A DNA stretch of 64,000 bases from Babylonia areolata. Its lineage: Eukaryota; Mollusca; Gastropoda; Neogastropoda; Buccinidae. A program made the position numbers and the translations under genes. The notes beneath the pieces were generated by a model. The model ran no database searches, was not told the DNA's origin, and was given only the letters and a program-made list of their open reading frames with translations. Position 1 is the stretch's first letter; each line of letters begins with the position of its first letter. Of this stretch, positions 47,801-55,933 are shown piece by piece. The stretch is taken from contig NC_134888.1 of NCBI RefSeq assembly GCF_041734735.1, positions 36,062,039-36,126,038 of the forward strand, written 5' to 3'.

Positions 47801-50071
47801 TCCGTGACAACACGCTGGCCACCTTTGAGAGCGAGCTGCTCAACTCCAGCTTCACGCTGAGCCAGTCGGCCACCAGCCCCCGACACCAGCACCCCCAGCG
47901 CAGCCACAGTCGGGAGTCGCGCCTTCCCAAGTCGGACAGCTCGGAGGCGGAGAACTGGTTCCCGATCCCGCGGCGGGTGGGGTTGGAGTTCCAGGAGCAG
48001 ATGGAGCGTGTGCACCGTCACTACAGCGTGGACGATGTGGAGGACTACGCCGATTACGTGGCCACCACCATCCTCCAGCAGGCCGTCAGCATCCTGTACC
48101 ACGACGCTGTGGAGGTGACACAGCAGGACGCAGACATCAGTATCTTTTCAGAGAACCTGGCCGACCAGGTGCTGCGTGAGGCGCTCATCACCTCTGCTTC
48201 CATGTCAGCACAAACACCTGCCGACAGCAAGCCAGGCAGGCAGCGCAGGGGCAAACCCAAGTCTGTGTCGGACTCAGAGCTGGAATTCTCTGTCAGTTCC
48301 AACGACCTGACAGGGAGGTCGCTGGAGGATCGCCTGACGGACTTCCAGGATGCTCTGGACGTGTCGTACAGCAGTCTGGAGGGGTTCGCCGCCAGTCTGG
48401 CTGATGCCATTCTGACGGGGGCCCTGGAGGAGTGCGAGGGTCCGTCATCACAGGTGAGTCATGTGTGTCAGGCACCAATCACTACCGCCCCCTGTAATTA
48501 AGTACTCTCCTGTCTTCACTGCTGCAACTCCCAAGCTCATTTATTAAAGAGTCTGCTTCATGGGCAAATAGCAAAAAAGGGGATGGTTTTGGTGGTGAAT
48601 TTAAAACCAAACAGAAGGCAACAGCAGCAGCAAGAGGCAAAGTAGTTTGCTTGATGCATACTGGTTCATAGATTTTGTTTGAAAAAAGTATGTTTTTATG
48701 CTTTCTCAGTTTCAGATTAATATTCTAAGAATCTAAACTAATAAGTAATATAACATAGGGTGAGTGTTTCGTCTGTTTCTGATCTTCTTTCTTTTTTTTT
48801 TTAACTTTGTGTTTTTGAATTGGTGTGATTATACCTGAATAATAAAGGTGTACAGTGTAGTACAACACATTGCAATACAATACATTGCTGTGCTGTGCTG
48901 TGTGCAGCAGCAGCTGGTGCCAGGAGGCCGGGCCGTTGCCACGGGCAACTGGGGCTGCGGGGCTTTCTGCGGTGACCCCTGCCTGAAGGTGGTGCTGCAG
49001 TGGGTGGCCGCCAGTGTGGCGCAGTGCCCCCGCCTCCTGTACTTCACCTTTCAGGATCGCCGCTTGGACCAGGTCTGTTGGGACAGAATGGGTTTGGTAG
49101 ATTCACATGAAGTAATGTTTCTGTTGAGCAGAAGAACTGGGTAAACGTCGGGGGAAACTGGTTGAGATGACGTTTGAGTGCCACAGTATATATTGTTAAG
49201 AACATGTCTGAGTCAGGGAGATAGCACTAGGTTTCATGTTTCGAGTTTTACTGTGTGTGTTGTAATGGACGTATTTAGGTCAAAGGGCAGCAGGTTTCAT
49301 TCATGGAGTTTTACCACATGCGATGTAATGGTCATATTTACATGATTGCATTTTCCCCATATGTATTGAAATACACTGGTAAGTTCACACAGACAGCAAC
49401 AGGGTTCATGTTTAGAGTTTTACCATCTGTGTTGTTATGAACAAAATTAAGTCGAAGCATTTGGCAGGTTTCATGCTTTCATGAGATTTACCCTCATGGT
49501 TGTAATGAACATATATAGGTCAGAGAGCTAGAAGTTTCATGAACATATTATGGTCAGAGAGCAACAGGTTTCATACATGGAATTTAACTATGTGTATTGT
49601 GATGAACATATAATTTACGGCTATAATGCATAATACATGCTATACATATGTGTTGTAGTGGGTATGATTATTTAGGTCAGGGAGAAAGCAGCAGGTTTCA
49701 TTCATGGAGTTTGACCCTGTATGTTGTAATGGACATATTAATGTCAGAGAGAGACAGAGTGACAGGTTTCATGCTTTGTGCTTGATGGTGTGCGTTGTAA
49801 GAGAGAGTGACAGTCGCTTGACTGTGTGTTGTAAGAGAGTATGACAGTCACCTGAACGTGTGTCTTGCAGCTGCCTGTGGTGGTGGACATGTTGTCACGG
49901 CAGCGGTGGACAGTGGGTCAGCTGATGAATGCGGTGAAGGCCTACTGCACCGTGCTGCAGGACGAGATGGACGAGGGGGGTGACGGGGGTGACAGTGGGG
50001 GAGGACGAGACAGGGGCCAGGGTCATGCCCCTGCACTGACCCTGCTGGACTTCCTGCTGTCACAGCCCTGA
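32088..50071 (+). CDS. PARG: PARG-family glycohydrolase with giant AKAP-like insert (12 coding exons)
   Basis: Twelve exons (first 32043-32225, last 49871-50071) join in one frame to 1736 residues from ATG 32088. PARG cleaves ribose-ribose bonds of poly(ADP-ribose). Family marks, in order: helical accessory domain ([31 protein letters not shown]), [14 protein letters not shown]...[19 protein letters not shown], the signature GGG-x7-QEE (Gly266-268, Gln276, Glu277, Glu278 catalytic), [11 protein letters not shown], and [10 protein letters not shown] (1626-1635). Between TGF (374-376) and GRAVATGNW are about 1,245 extra residues (exons 8-11), low-complexity but with conserved-looking amphipathic helices, RRxS sites and KSVTF. 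Vertebrate PARG has only about 10-15 residues there. The long N-terminal regulatory region of vertebrate PARG is absent. All catalytic residues I can check are present. Cytoplasmic or nuclear; no signal peptide. Confidence 0.88.
32340..32660. repeat. CA/GCAC microsatellite cluster in intron 1
   Basis: Compound (CA)n with TCTC and GCGC interruptions. 32660-33175 is AT-rich intron. Confidence 0.93.
33179..33449 (+). CDS. PARG: PARG-like coding exon 2
   Basis: Acceptor TACAACAG|GTGGTC, donor AGAG|GTTGGT, phase 1 out. Encodes the accessory helical domain: [20 protein letters not shown] and [16 protein letters not shown], the latter matching vertebrate LPKMVELVLRLPD. Confidence 0.9.
33475..33750. 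repeat. GT microsatellite in intron 2
   Basis: (GT)n tracts with variants, starting about 25 nt after the exon 2 donor. 33750-34620 holds ordinary intron. Confidence 0.93.
34634..34775 (+). CDS. PARG: PARG-like coding exon 3
   Basis: Acceptor CATCACCAG|GTGGC, donor CCCCA|GTAAGA. Encodes [20 protein letters not shown] and [12 protein letters not shown], matching vertebrate ...EQIACLLANAFFCTFP and NFNRLF. Confidence 0.92.
35563..36042. mobile_element. Non-autonomous DNA transposon (MITE-like), copy 2
   Basis: About 480 bp closely matching 4031-4545, including GTTGACACCAAATTTGGCAT and AACAGGAACTTCTTTTGCTC. The 5' end GATTCACTTGTG is present; the 3' terminal repeat is missing. It lies in the intron between exons 3 and 4. 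Confidence 0.85.
36042..37160. other. Intron sequence with tRNA-like fragment
   Basis: AT-rich. 36990-37070 carries AGGGTTCGAATCTGCC, a B-box-like match with a poor A box, possibly a SINE head. T-runs at 37071-37097 and 37150-37164. Nothing coding. Confidence 0.45.
37165..37215. mobile_element. MITE 3' end fragment
   Basis: ATCACAAGTGAGTCTTGAAG and GCCTTGCCTCTCTTG match the 3' end of the element at 4031-4560; the rest is absent. Confidence 0.75.
37300..37690 (-). mobile_element. SINE family 1 copy, diverged
   Basis: Reverse-oriented; GAGTGGGCTTTTATGTGCAT, GCAGCCATACTCTG, GCATGCTGGGTATTTTCTTG, and A-box complement TTAACCACTCAGCTG. More diverged than the other copies, so probably older. Confidence 0.85.
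37788..37887 (+). CDS. PARG: PARG-like coding exon 4
   Basis: Acceptor GGTTTCAG|GCTG, donor AGACAG|GTGGGT. Encodes [18 protein letters not shown] and GSVTFSRQ, matching vertebrate EKLKTLFCYFRRV...GLVTFTRQ. A decayed family 1 SINE ends about 100 bp upstream. Confidence 0.92.
38096..39198. mobile_element. piggyBac-like MITE, 1,095 bp
   Basis: Flanked by TTAA at 38096-38099 and 39195-39198. Begins CCCCAAGGCTGCC and ends GGCAGCGAAAGGG, an imperfect inverted repeat next to TTAA, as in piggyBac elements. Near the 5' end GACGAGATAACTCGTC and GACAAGATAACTCGTC are hairpin-forming near-copies. Interior AT-rich with a TA/T microsatellite at 38787-38845. No transposase ORF. In the intron between exons 4 and 5. 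Confidence 0.7.
39200..39420. repeat. Diverged 70-80 bp repeat, about three copies
   Basis: TTGGCAAGTACACCGATTGGT, TTGACAAGTACCCCTATCGGT and TTGACATGTACACCTATAGGT head three similar blocks upstream of exon 5. Confidence 0.65.
39732..39851 (+). CDS. PARG: PARG-like coding exon 5
   Basis: 40 codons, phase 0 at both ends; acceptor GGTGTTCAG|GTGG, donor ATGCAG|GTCAGT. Encodes [20 protein letters not shown] and [12 protein letters not shown], the strand leading into VDFAN. Confidence 0.88.
40379..40435 (+). CDS. PARG: PARG-like coding exon 6 (GGG signature)
   Basis: 57 nt, phase 0 at both ends; acceptor GTGTGCAG|GTGGAT, donor GTTCAG|GTGAGT. Encodes [19 protein letters not shown]: the ADP-ribose diphosphate-binding loop and the Gln of the QEE signature. 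The intron falls between Gln276 and Glu277. Confidence 0.95.
41330..41700 (+). mobile_element. LINE 3' end fragment
   Basis: CTACCACAGTTTTAGTTTTT, GTGCTCCCACTGTCTGGAGT and TGCACTATAAAAATGCCATT parallel the copy at 53925-54345. Reads as the SFSFCAP-W-SLP ending of LINE ORF2 with several breaks, ending in an (ATT)n-rich tail. It ends about 60 bp before exon 7. Confidence 0.75.
41766..41933 (+). CDS. PARG: PARG-like coding exon 7 (catalytic Glu)
   Basis: 56 codons; acceptor TTTCCCAG|GAGGAG, donor GCAAAG|GTGAGT. Starts [20 protein letters not shown], the second Glu (278) being the catalytic residue by family position. Continues [20 protein letters not shown], matching ECLIITGTEQYSEYTGYAE. Confidence 0.95.
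41934..42710. other. Intron 7, no gene
   Basis: Ordinary AT-rich intron; a short open stretch at 42177-42419 has no support as an exon. Confidence 0.6.
42711..42960 (+). CDS. PARG: PARG-like coding exon 8 (fold then start of insert)
   Basis: Acceptor TGTCCACAG|AGAGAT, donor GAGT|GTGAGT, phase 1 out. [20 protein letters not shown] and [14 protein letters not shown] follow vertebrate IVAIDALHFRRYLDQF...RRELNKAYCGF. After Phe376 the match ends, and a His-rich then acidic stretch ([26 protein letters not shown]) begins the insert. Confidence 0.93.
43170..43515 (-). mobile_element. SINE family 2 copy
   Basis: Reverse-oriented: TTTTGTCACAACAGATTCTG, TTCGGGCTGTACTCCCCAGG, GAATTTTGCCAGGGACAACT, CACTCAAGGTCTAGTGAAGG and the head complement GATTTGAATCAG. 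Confidence 0.9.
43530..44470. repeat. GAT-rich higher-order repeat in intron 8
   Basis: Short units around GGACATGTAT and ATGATGATGAT repeated irregularly. A segment of about 640 bp is itself duplicated: GATTTGAATC...GGGTTGCCACT...GACATACATGTAAT occurs at 43488-43565 and again at 44127-44205, so the edge of the SINE 2 copy was amplified with it. Confidence 0.8.
44483..44733 (+). CDS. PARG: PARG-like coding exon 9 (insert)
   Basis: Acceptor GTGTTCCAG|GCGAG, donor GCACAG|GTAACG; phase 1 in, 0 out. All insert. Contains one amphipathic helix of AKAP type, [14 protein letters not shown] (428-441), and otherwise flexible sequence. Confidence 0.85.
44778..44935. repeat. GT microsatellite in intron 9
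   Basis: Interrupted (GT)n beginning about 45 nt after the exon 9 donor. Confidence 0.92.
45106..48453 (+). CDS. PARG: PARG-like coding exon 10, 3,348-nt exon holding most of the insert
   Basis: 1116 codons (residues 500-1615), phase 0 at both ends; acceptor GTCACTCAG|ATGGGC, donor TCACAG|GTGAGT. Ser-rich and largely disordered. Amphipathic helices fitting A-x2-[IVLF]2-x2-[AVLF]2-x2-[AVL]: [14 protein letters not shown] (607-620), [13 protein letters not shown] (705-717), [16 protein letters not shown] (750-765), [16 protein letters not shown] (1157-1172), [17 protein letters not shown] (1480-1496), [16 protein letters not shown] (1515-1530), [17 protein letters not shown] (1593-1609); weaker at 1359 and near 1403. 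RRxS-type sites near 550, 562, 1348 and 1391, others at YERRSS, WRRGS, ARRKS. KSVTF (912-916) fits the PP1 RVxF motif. Repeat pair RRRSSCGF (1347) and RRSSMSGF (1391). The exon alone looks like a scaffold protein; it belongs to the PARG frame because both junctions keep phase and the PARG fold resumes in exon 11. Confidence 0.85.
48908..49072 (+). CDS. PARG: PARG-like coding exon 11 (fold resumes)
   Basis: Acceptor TGTGCAG|CAGCAG (tandem AGs allow loss of one or two Gln), donor GACCAG|GTCTGT. Encodes [20 protein letters not shown], then LLYFTFQD: the adenine-ribose binding strand with the conserved Phe, matching vertebrate [20 protein letters not shown] and VVYFTFGD. The Gly after GAF in vertebrates is Cys here. 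Confidence 0.95.
49190..49860. repeat. Diverged minisatellite filling the last intron
   Basis: About eight blocks of 70-100 bp, each containing a GGTCAGAGAG-like piece, CAGGTTTCATGCAT-like piece, then GAGTTTTACC and GTGTTGTAATGGACATAT-like pieces. The unit decays toward the acceptor. Confidence 0.7.
49871..50071 (+). CDS. PARG: PARG-like coding exon 12 (stop)
   Basis: Acceptor GTCTTGCAG|CTGCCT; stop TGA at 50069-50071. [20 protein letters not shown] matches the closing helix of the PARG fold (LTERKLTVGDVYKLLLRYY). A Gly/Asp-rich stretch and [11 protein letters not shown] end the protein. Confidence 0.92.
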   Translation: MPVVVDMLSRQRWTVGQLMNAVKAYCTVLQDEMDEGGDGGDSGGGRDRGQGHAPALTLLDFLLSQP

Positions 50072-50373
50072 GACTGCTTGGCTCCTCCCTTGGCCCGTGT
50101 GTGTGGGGGTGGGTGGGTGGTTGTATGGAGGAAGGGGGGTGCATACACATGCGTGCTTGCATGCATACATGGTTGTGTCAGTGTTTGTATATCTGAAGGT
50201 GTTGGTACAAACGCATGTTTGATGTGTGTGCATGAGACAGATTTTGACAGATCATTCTTTGTGAATGTTGTAAATTCTTATGTAAATTATGTTGATAGTC
50301 AGGAGTGGAATGTTTTTGGGTTGGGTTTTTTTGTTGTTGTTTTTTGTTGTTGTTGTTTTTTGTTCACAGCATC

Positions 50374-50379
50374 AATAAA
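50374..50379 (+). terminator. Polyadenylation signal of the PARG-like gene
   Basis: AATAAA about 300 nt after the stop codon, followed 23 nt later by an A-run. Canonical spacing for a short 3' UTR. Longer alternative 3' ends cannot be excluded, since the next 8 kb holds other AATAAA motifs and no gene. Confidence 0.6.
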
Positions 50380-50399
50380 AATTGAGCACACTAAACTAC

Positions 50400-50810
50400 T
50401 TTAAAAAAAAAAAACCCCAGCACTTGACAGTTTTAATCCATGCATGGACCTATAATGTAAACAACATAAAAGGCTATTTTGCATATTCATAAAACAAGGA
50501 AGCAGAGCAATGTTTTGAATGACAGAGTAATTAGTGGGGAATTCTTGGCTCTTGAATATGAAAAAAATTTGCTGAGGTCTCTTTCAACTTTTCTAGATGG
50601 TATCTCTATTGCAGAGTTGCATTTTTAGTTCCTGCTCGTGCTACAGTCGATTCTGTTTTAACCCCATCCTTTCCTGCCCCCACCCCCATGAATTGCCCCA
50701 CTCCACATGTTTAATTCATTTTGCTGTCAGCTGCTCCCCTACTTCCCAGCTTGAAAGAACTCCCTACATTTCAAAGCAGAACAGTGAGATAGGCCTCTAA
50801 AGCAGGGAAC
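50400..50810. other. Downstream of PARG-like gene, no gene
   Basis: Ordinary sequence after the poly(A) signal; nothing recognised. Confidence 0.5.
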
Positions 50811-50811
50811 T

Positions 50812-51220
50812 GTGAAGGAGCTAGGGTGGTCTGTCTTGATTCTGGCATGTAAGGCAGCAATGAAGGACCGCCACTCTTGTTTGTTTTGGGCCAGTCTCCG
50901 AATAGTACCCCGGGTGTGCTTCAGGGTGTTAAGCTCTCCTTCAGCTGTTCTGCGTCACATGTTCTTTGGCCTTCCCCTCTTGCGTCCACTTTTCGGTGTC
51001 CAGTGAAGTGTGTCCGGGTAATGTTGCATTTCTCCATTCCATTTCCACCGCCTTCTTGACACGATGTTCTCCTTGTTCTCTTGATTGCACTGGGTGAGTA
51101 GTAGTGGACTGGAGAAAGTATTGGGCCAGAAGATCCACAGATTTCTTGAGATTTTTCGTGTGGAAAGTCTTGTGTTGTTGTTTCCATTACAAAGCCTGTC
51201 AGCCCTGTGTCCAACACCCA
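50812..51220 (-). mobile_element. LINE ORF2 C-terminal fragment
   Basis: Minus strand reads RRRWKWNGEMQHYPDTLHWT then GRKRGRPKNMT and, in another frame, EWRSFIAALHARIKTD. This matches the R-W-I-GH...L-W-P-G-RKRGRP...W ending of a LINE ORF2. Two or more frame changes show it is an old copy. Confidence 0.8.
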
Positions 51221-51299
51221 TCCTGGAGAACCAGCATCTGTGCTGATTGAGATGTAATGCAGAAGAGCTGATGAGGGCTGCTGTCTGGACGGCTCAGTT

Positions 51300-53640
51300 A
51301 GGAAAAGACATTTTACTATTTAGACAGCAATAAATAGCTAAACCCTATGGTATCTGACGATGATAAAATTATGAAGACCACATAATCTGCTGATGTATTG
51401 ATACCTGAGATGGGATGTAGCATTTGAACAAGTAACAGAAAGAAAAATGTTATGCATTCTTCTTGGAATTCTATTATTGATGTGAACTCTTGTTTGTAGA
51501 GAATTGCAGTGAGGTAAAAGAACTGTGTCAGCGTATAGGTGTTGTGGACAGTGGGTGCCCAGCAATGGATGGCACTCTGTCCATGGGTGTCTTGCCAGTC
51601 AGGACTGTTTTCACGGAGGAACTGTTTTGAGCAGATGGTGAGGGATCTGATCACCCTGATCTGAGTCTGTGGTACAGGCATGTGAGATGTTGGATTTCTT
51701 ACAGAGCGAGAGCCACTTGGAAGAAAAGATGTAGAACAATGTCCAGTAGGAAGAGGACACACAATGTATTACTTTGGCATTTCTTTCCTTCTTTCTCTTT
51801 CTATAGGCTTTTTTCTTCCCCCCCCCCCCTTTTTTTTTTTTGTTTGTCTTTTTCTTTTCAAACTTTCTCCTTTATATTTGACTATATGGCGGAAGGGTAG
51901 ATAATCGTTTGTGGTTCTGTATTCATGATCATGTTACCACTGTTGGATTTTTCATAACTTATGCTAACAATGACAGACTCTGTGTTAGAAAAGCAATAAC
52001 AGGGAGCAGGCAGCTCCTGTGAGGCTTGACAGATGCCTCAGTCAGCTGATCATGAAAGAGTGTCTCTCTTTCATTTTTAACCACTGGCAGAGTAAAGAAG
52101 TTAGGGTACTGTATTCACAGAATGGGATAGGGGGATATGTGTTTCTTTTTGCTTTTGTCATCTGTTTCATTGCCTGAATAGGCAGCTCAGCTGTAAAATG
52201 CATGTCTTTTTTTAATTAGCTGTGAAACAGTCAAACAGTACTTAGACCTCAGTTTTTGATATGATACATGATATAATATGAACATTGCTACATTTTTTTT
52301 TCTTAGTTCTTCTTTGTTTTGTTTGATAGACTTCCATTGGCATGTTTGTGAAGTTTCTATGTCAGTCATAATTAACTTGACACAGGAACATAAATCATTT
52401 GGACTAAAGACACACTGTATATGTGTGTTTTTGTGTGTGTTCACTCTCTTGTCCAGTCCTACATTTTGACAAAGTTGATGTGCCTAAACCACACCAACCA
52501 GCATATCTTCATTGTGTCTACTTTCAGTTTTCACCCATGATGTGTTTTCTTTCTTTCCGCAGTTGACATTTAAGATATGGATGTGATCAGGTGACAAAGT
52601 GTTAGTGGAGAGCAGAGGAATGACATACATGTACATTATAAATTTGGGGCATAACACACAGTTCATGTGTTTCTTTGCTGTGTGTAGATTTTGACATCAT
52701 GAAACAACAAGGGGGGCATCTACATGATGTCACAGTAGATCTGTTAAGTGCTGAGAAAGATTCTTGGATTGAATGTTGGTCATACCAAATGACAGCAAAA
52801 AACCAAAAAACAACAGAAAAAAAGAAACATTGAATTAAAAAACAACTCTTGTGACACTGTCTTGGAATATACAAGAAGAAGATGTTCTTCACACATAGGC
52901 ACACATACATGTTTTACACACACACACACACACACACACCAGGAAATATTCAAGAAAAAGGAAAGAATTGGTTGCAGTGTACTTGGTAATTGGTTGTAAT
53001 GTATTTTGTAGAGTCTGTCTTGGTTAAATTATTCTTTGCTGCTGAGCTTTTTAACATTTTTTGTGAAAACATTTTGTTTGTTTGTTCTGTTTTATTTCTC
53101 ATTCATTTGTTTTTGTTTCACTGGGGTTGTTTTTGTTAATTTGTGATTGATCCATTTATGTGGTTTCAAGTTTTGGATGTTTATTTTTAATGTTGATAAG
53201 TATTAACCCAGCTTGTGAAATTTGAAAGTTTATTTTGATTTCATTGACCCAGTATGTGTTATTTGGAGAGTTATGTTGATTTGACAGAACAAACTTGTGT
53301 CACCACAAGTTTGTAGATTTAAACTGATGGTAGAGTTGCAACCATACTCAACATGAGCCTGCTGATTTAACCGCCACAGTAATGTGTGTGAAAGCCCAGC
53401 TGTGTGTGTATGTGTGCATGTATGCATGCATTTGTTTGTATGTGGGATGCATGTTGTTTACCACAGAGAAATAGACTAGAAAGGGATGCTAAAAGAAATT
53501 TCCAAACAAAACCTGAAGTTTGGCAGCAACCATAAGAGAGGAAAACTGACTGTGTATGCTTTATTTTATTATTGTTATTATTTATTTACTTCCCTGGTTC
53601 CAGTTAGATGAGCTTGCTGCAGTTCCTGCCAAGATTTCTT
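51300..53640. other. Intergenic, no gene
   Basis: AT-rich sequence with a C/T run at 51818-51840 and a short CA tract at 52916-52940. ORFs here have no domain. Could in part be extended 3' UTR of the PARG-like gene; not supported directly. Confidence 0.5.
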
Positions 53641-53652
53641 TTTTCTTTTTTT

Positions 53653-53756
53653 TGGGGGGGGGGGGGGGGGGGGGGGTGGGGGGTGGGGGGGGGGGAGGTG
53701 GTGTGGGGCAGAGGGTTGTGTTTGTGTGTGTGGAGGGGGAGGGGGGTATGTTTGGA
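53653..53756. repeat. Long G-run tract (G-quadruplex prone)
   Basis: TTTTTTTT then about 22 G, T, 6 G, T, 11 G, A and further GG-rich sequence to 53755. Length may be unreliable in assembly. Confidence 0.9.
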
Positions 53757-53924
53757 AGGTGAGGAAGAAAACAAAGAACAAGAGAGAAATGTGAAAGGAC
53801 AGGTGAAGATGTATGCAAGCTTTCCCACCAAATGGTGGTGGTGTGTGGAATTGTCATGCTTCTGTATTTGTTTTCCTTTTATTTCTGTTGATTTTTGTTT
53901 TCTCATGTGTTATCTGTTCATTAT

Positions 53925-54345
53925 CCGCCTTACCTGTCTAAAGCACTCTTCACATACAAGCCTTTGCATTCCCTATGGTCCTCAGGGGGAAAAAACCTTA
54001 GAAGTATCCAGAATGAACTTGAAGTCTTTCGGCTACTGCAGTTTTAGTTTTTGTGCTCCCAATGTCCGGAATTCTCTGCCTGTCGGTATTCAGCACCAGC
54101 CAACACTCCATCTGTTCAAATCCCAGCTTAAAAAAAAACAACTCATCTGTTCTGTGAGGCGTTGTGTTTTTTTCCCCTCCACTTTTGATTTGAGCTGTTT
54201 TCTGCTCATACTCATAGATGCATGAATATGTTTTAGTGTGGTTAGTAATTTTTCAGGCATGGCTGTGTTAGAACGGGCAGTTGCCAGCGCATTGAGTAAT
54301 TAATTTGCTTTGAGAAAATTAATGTGCTCTGACGATGCCGTTCAT
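53925..54345 (+). mobile_element. LINE 3' end fragment
   Basis: Reads CLKHSSHTSLCIPYGPQGEK, then LEVSRMNLKSFGYCSFSFCA and PNVRNSLPVGIQHQPTLHLF, the classic ORF2 C-terminus (TYKALH...SFS-AP-WNSLP-I-SLF). A 3' UTR follows with GCGCATTGAGTAATTAATTT and CGTTCATTATGATTA. CR1/L2- or Jockey-like; clade not fixed. Confidence 0.85.
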
Positions 54346-54349
54346 TATG

Positions 54350-55892
54350 ATTAGCTTTCTTTTTGACAGATCACAGTGGTTGAGTCATTCTAGTCTTTGT
54401 CAGGGGAACAGAGTCCCTTCACTCCCCCTTTATCAACTGTCAGTCATTGTCATTGTGTATGGGCCATACGTAGGGCCACTGTCATCTAAGTCATATCAGA
54501 GTATTGTCCCTTTTATCAAAGGTATGTGAAGAATGTACACAATGTGAACTTTGTTTTGTTCTTAATTAGAACTTTTAGATGTACACAACATGAACTTTGT
54601 TTTGTACTAAATTAGAACCTTTCTTTCTTTAAATTTGAAAGAATTTTTTTTTTCTTATATATGGATGCTATTTTGGAGGAGAGATTTATTGCTCAGCCCG
54701 TATGCATGCTCATCAGCAGGCGCATGTGTGCACACATGCATTTGCACACACATGCGCACACAAAACCACACACACACACACACACACTCGCACACTGACA
54801 CTGACACGTTACACATAATGACATATTCGTAAACATCAAATCAGGCCGTGTATTGAAGTCCACAGAGGAACTTACTGCCTCTGTTGCTTGTGGACATGAC
54901 ATCAGGGCACTAGTGGTTCCAAGGATGAAGTGAAAGCTTGGATATTCTCTTCCTAGTAAGACTCAGACTACTTCACACAATTAATTCAAGTGAATATATA
55001 TCAATATTTTTTCACTGGTGCTAGCTGATATACATATGATTTAGATAGATCACCTTGTCAGCTTACAGACCCATTGTTGCTATGGCAGGGGTGTTCCAAA
55101 ACATATAGTGTATTGAATATGTTTTGGAAAATTCTTGCAACAACAACACTGGGTTTATGAGCCATGGAATTATTTTTTTTATCTGCGAGCTGAAAGGTGA
55201 CATATATATTGACAATTCAGGAACGAGGATGTTTCAAGTGGGACGTTTGAATCACACCATTCAAGGTCACTCACAGGAATAAAGTATGAACTGAAAACAG
55301 GAGTACCACTTGAGTTTAAAGAAGCTGTACCTTAACCACAGTTAGACCTGTGGTAAGGACGGGAGTACTGTCGTTGTGACAGGATAGTGCTGAAGGCCTT
55401 TGGATATCATCATCACATGGAATCCATCAATGGAAACAGTATTAAATGCTGATGTTCACATTGTATGTCTTAATATATACGGACAGGCTGGGAAAGTAGT
55501 AAATATGGTAATGACTTGCATATCTTTTCCAGTGTTGCGTGCAGTTGAGAGAGAGAGAGAGAGACAGAGTGAGGGAGGGAGTGAGGGTGGGGGCAGAAAG
55601 CACACAGTAGGTCTGTAACATATAAAAGTTATGCTCAGCTGAAGTTAAATGATGGATCACTTCAGTTTACCTGTGAGAGAGATGGAGAGGCCAAAAAAGA
55701 GAAGTAGGGGATCTTGGAGGGAATTGTTGTACATGGGATCTTTTCCCTTGTGGAATGGTAATTGAGAGAGGAGCAGTCATTGTGTGGTCAGCACAGAACA
55801 TACACTGAACTGATGTTGGTGACATTGACATGAATGGCATGGAATATAGAGTTTATAAAAAGAAAAGAAGACAAGATATATATATATGTATG

Positions 55893-55933
<41 letters not shown>

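Noticed and set aside
45106-48501. Exon 10 as a separate single-exon gene starting at its own ATG
   Set aside because: The ATG directly follows a good acceptor, phase fits exons 9 and 11, and the ORF end at 48501 lies just beyond a consensus donor. A separate internal promoter cannot be wholly excluded.
53608-54225. 205-codon plus-strand ORF
   Set aside because: First half is the G-run and T-rich sequence; only the last part is meaningful and belongs to a LINE fragment.
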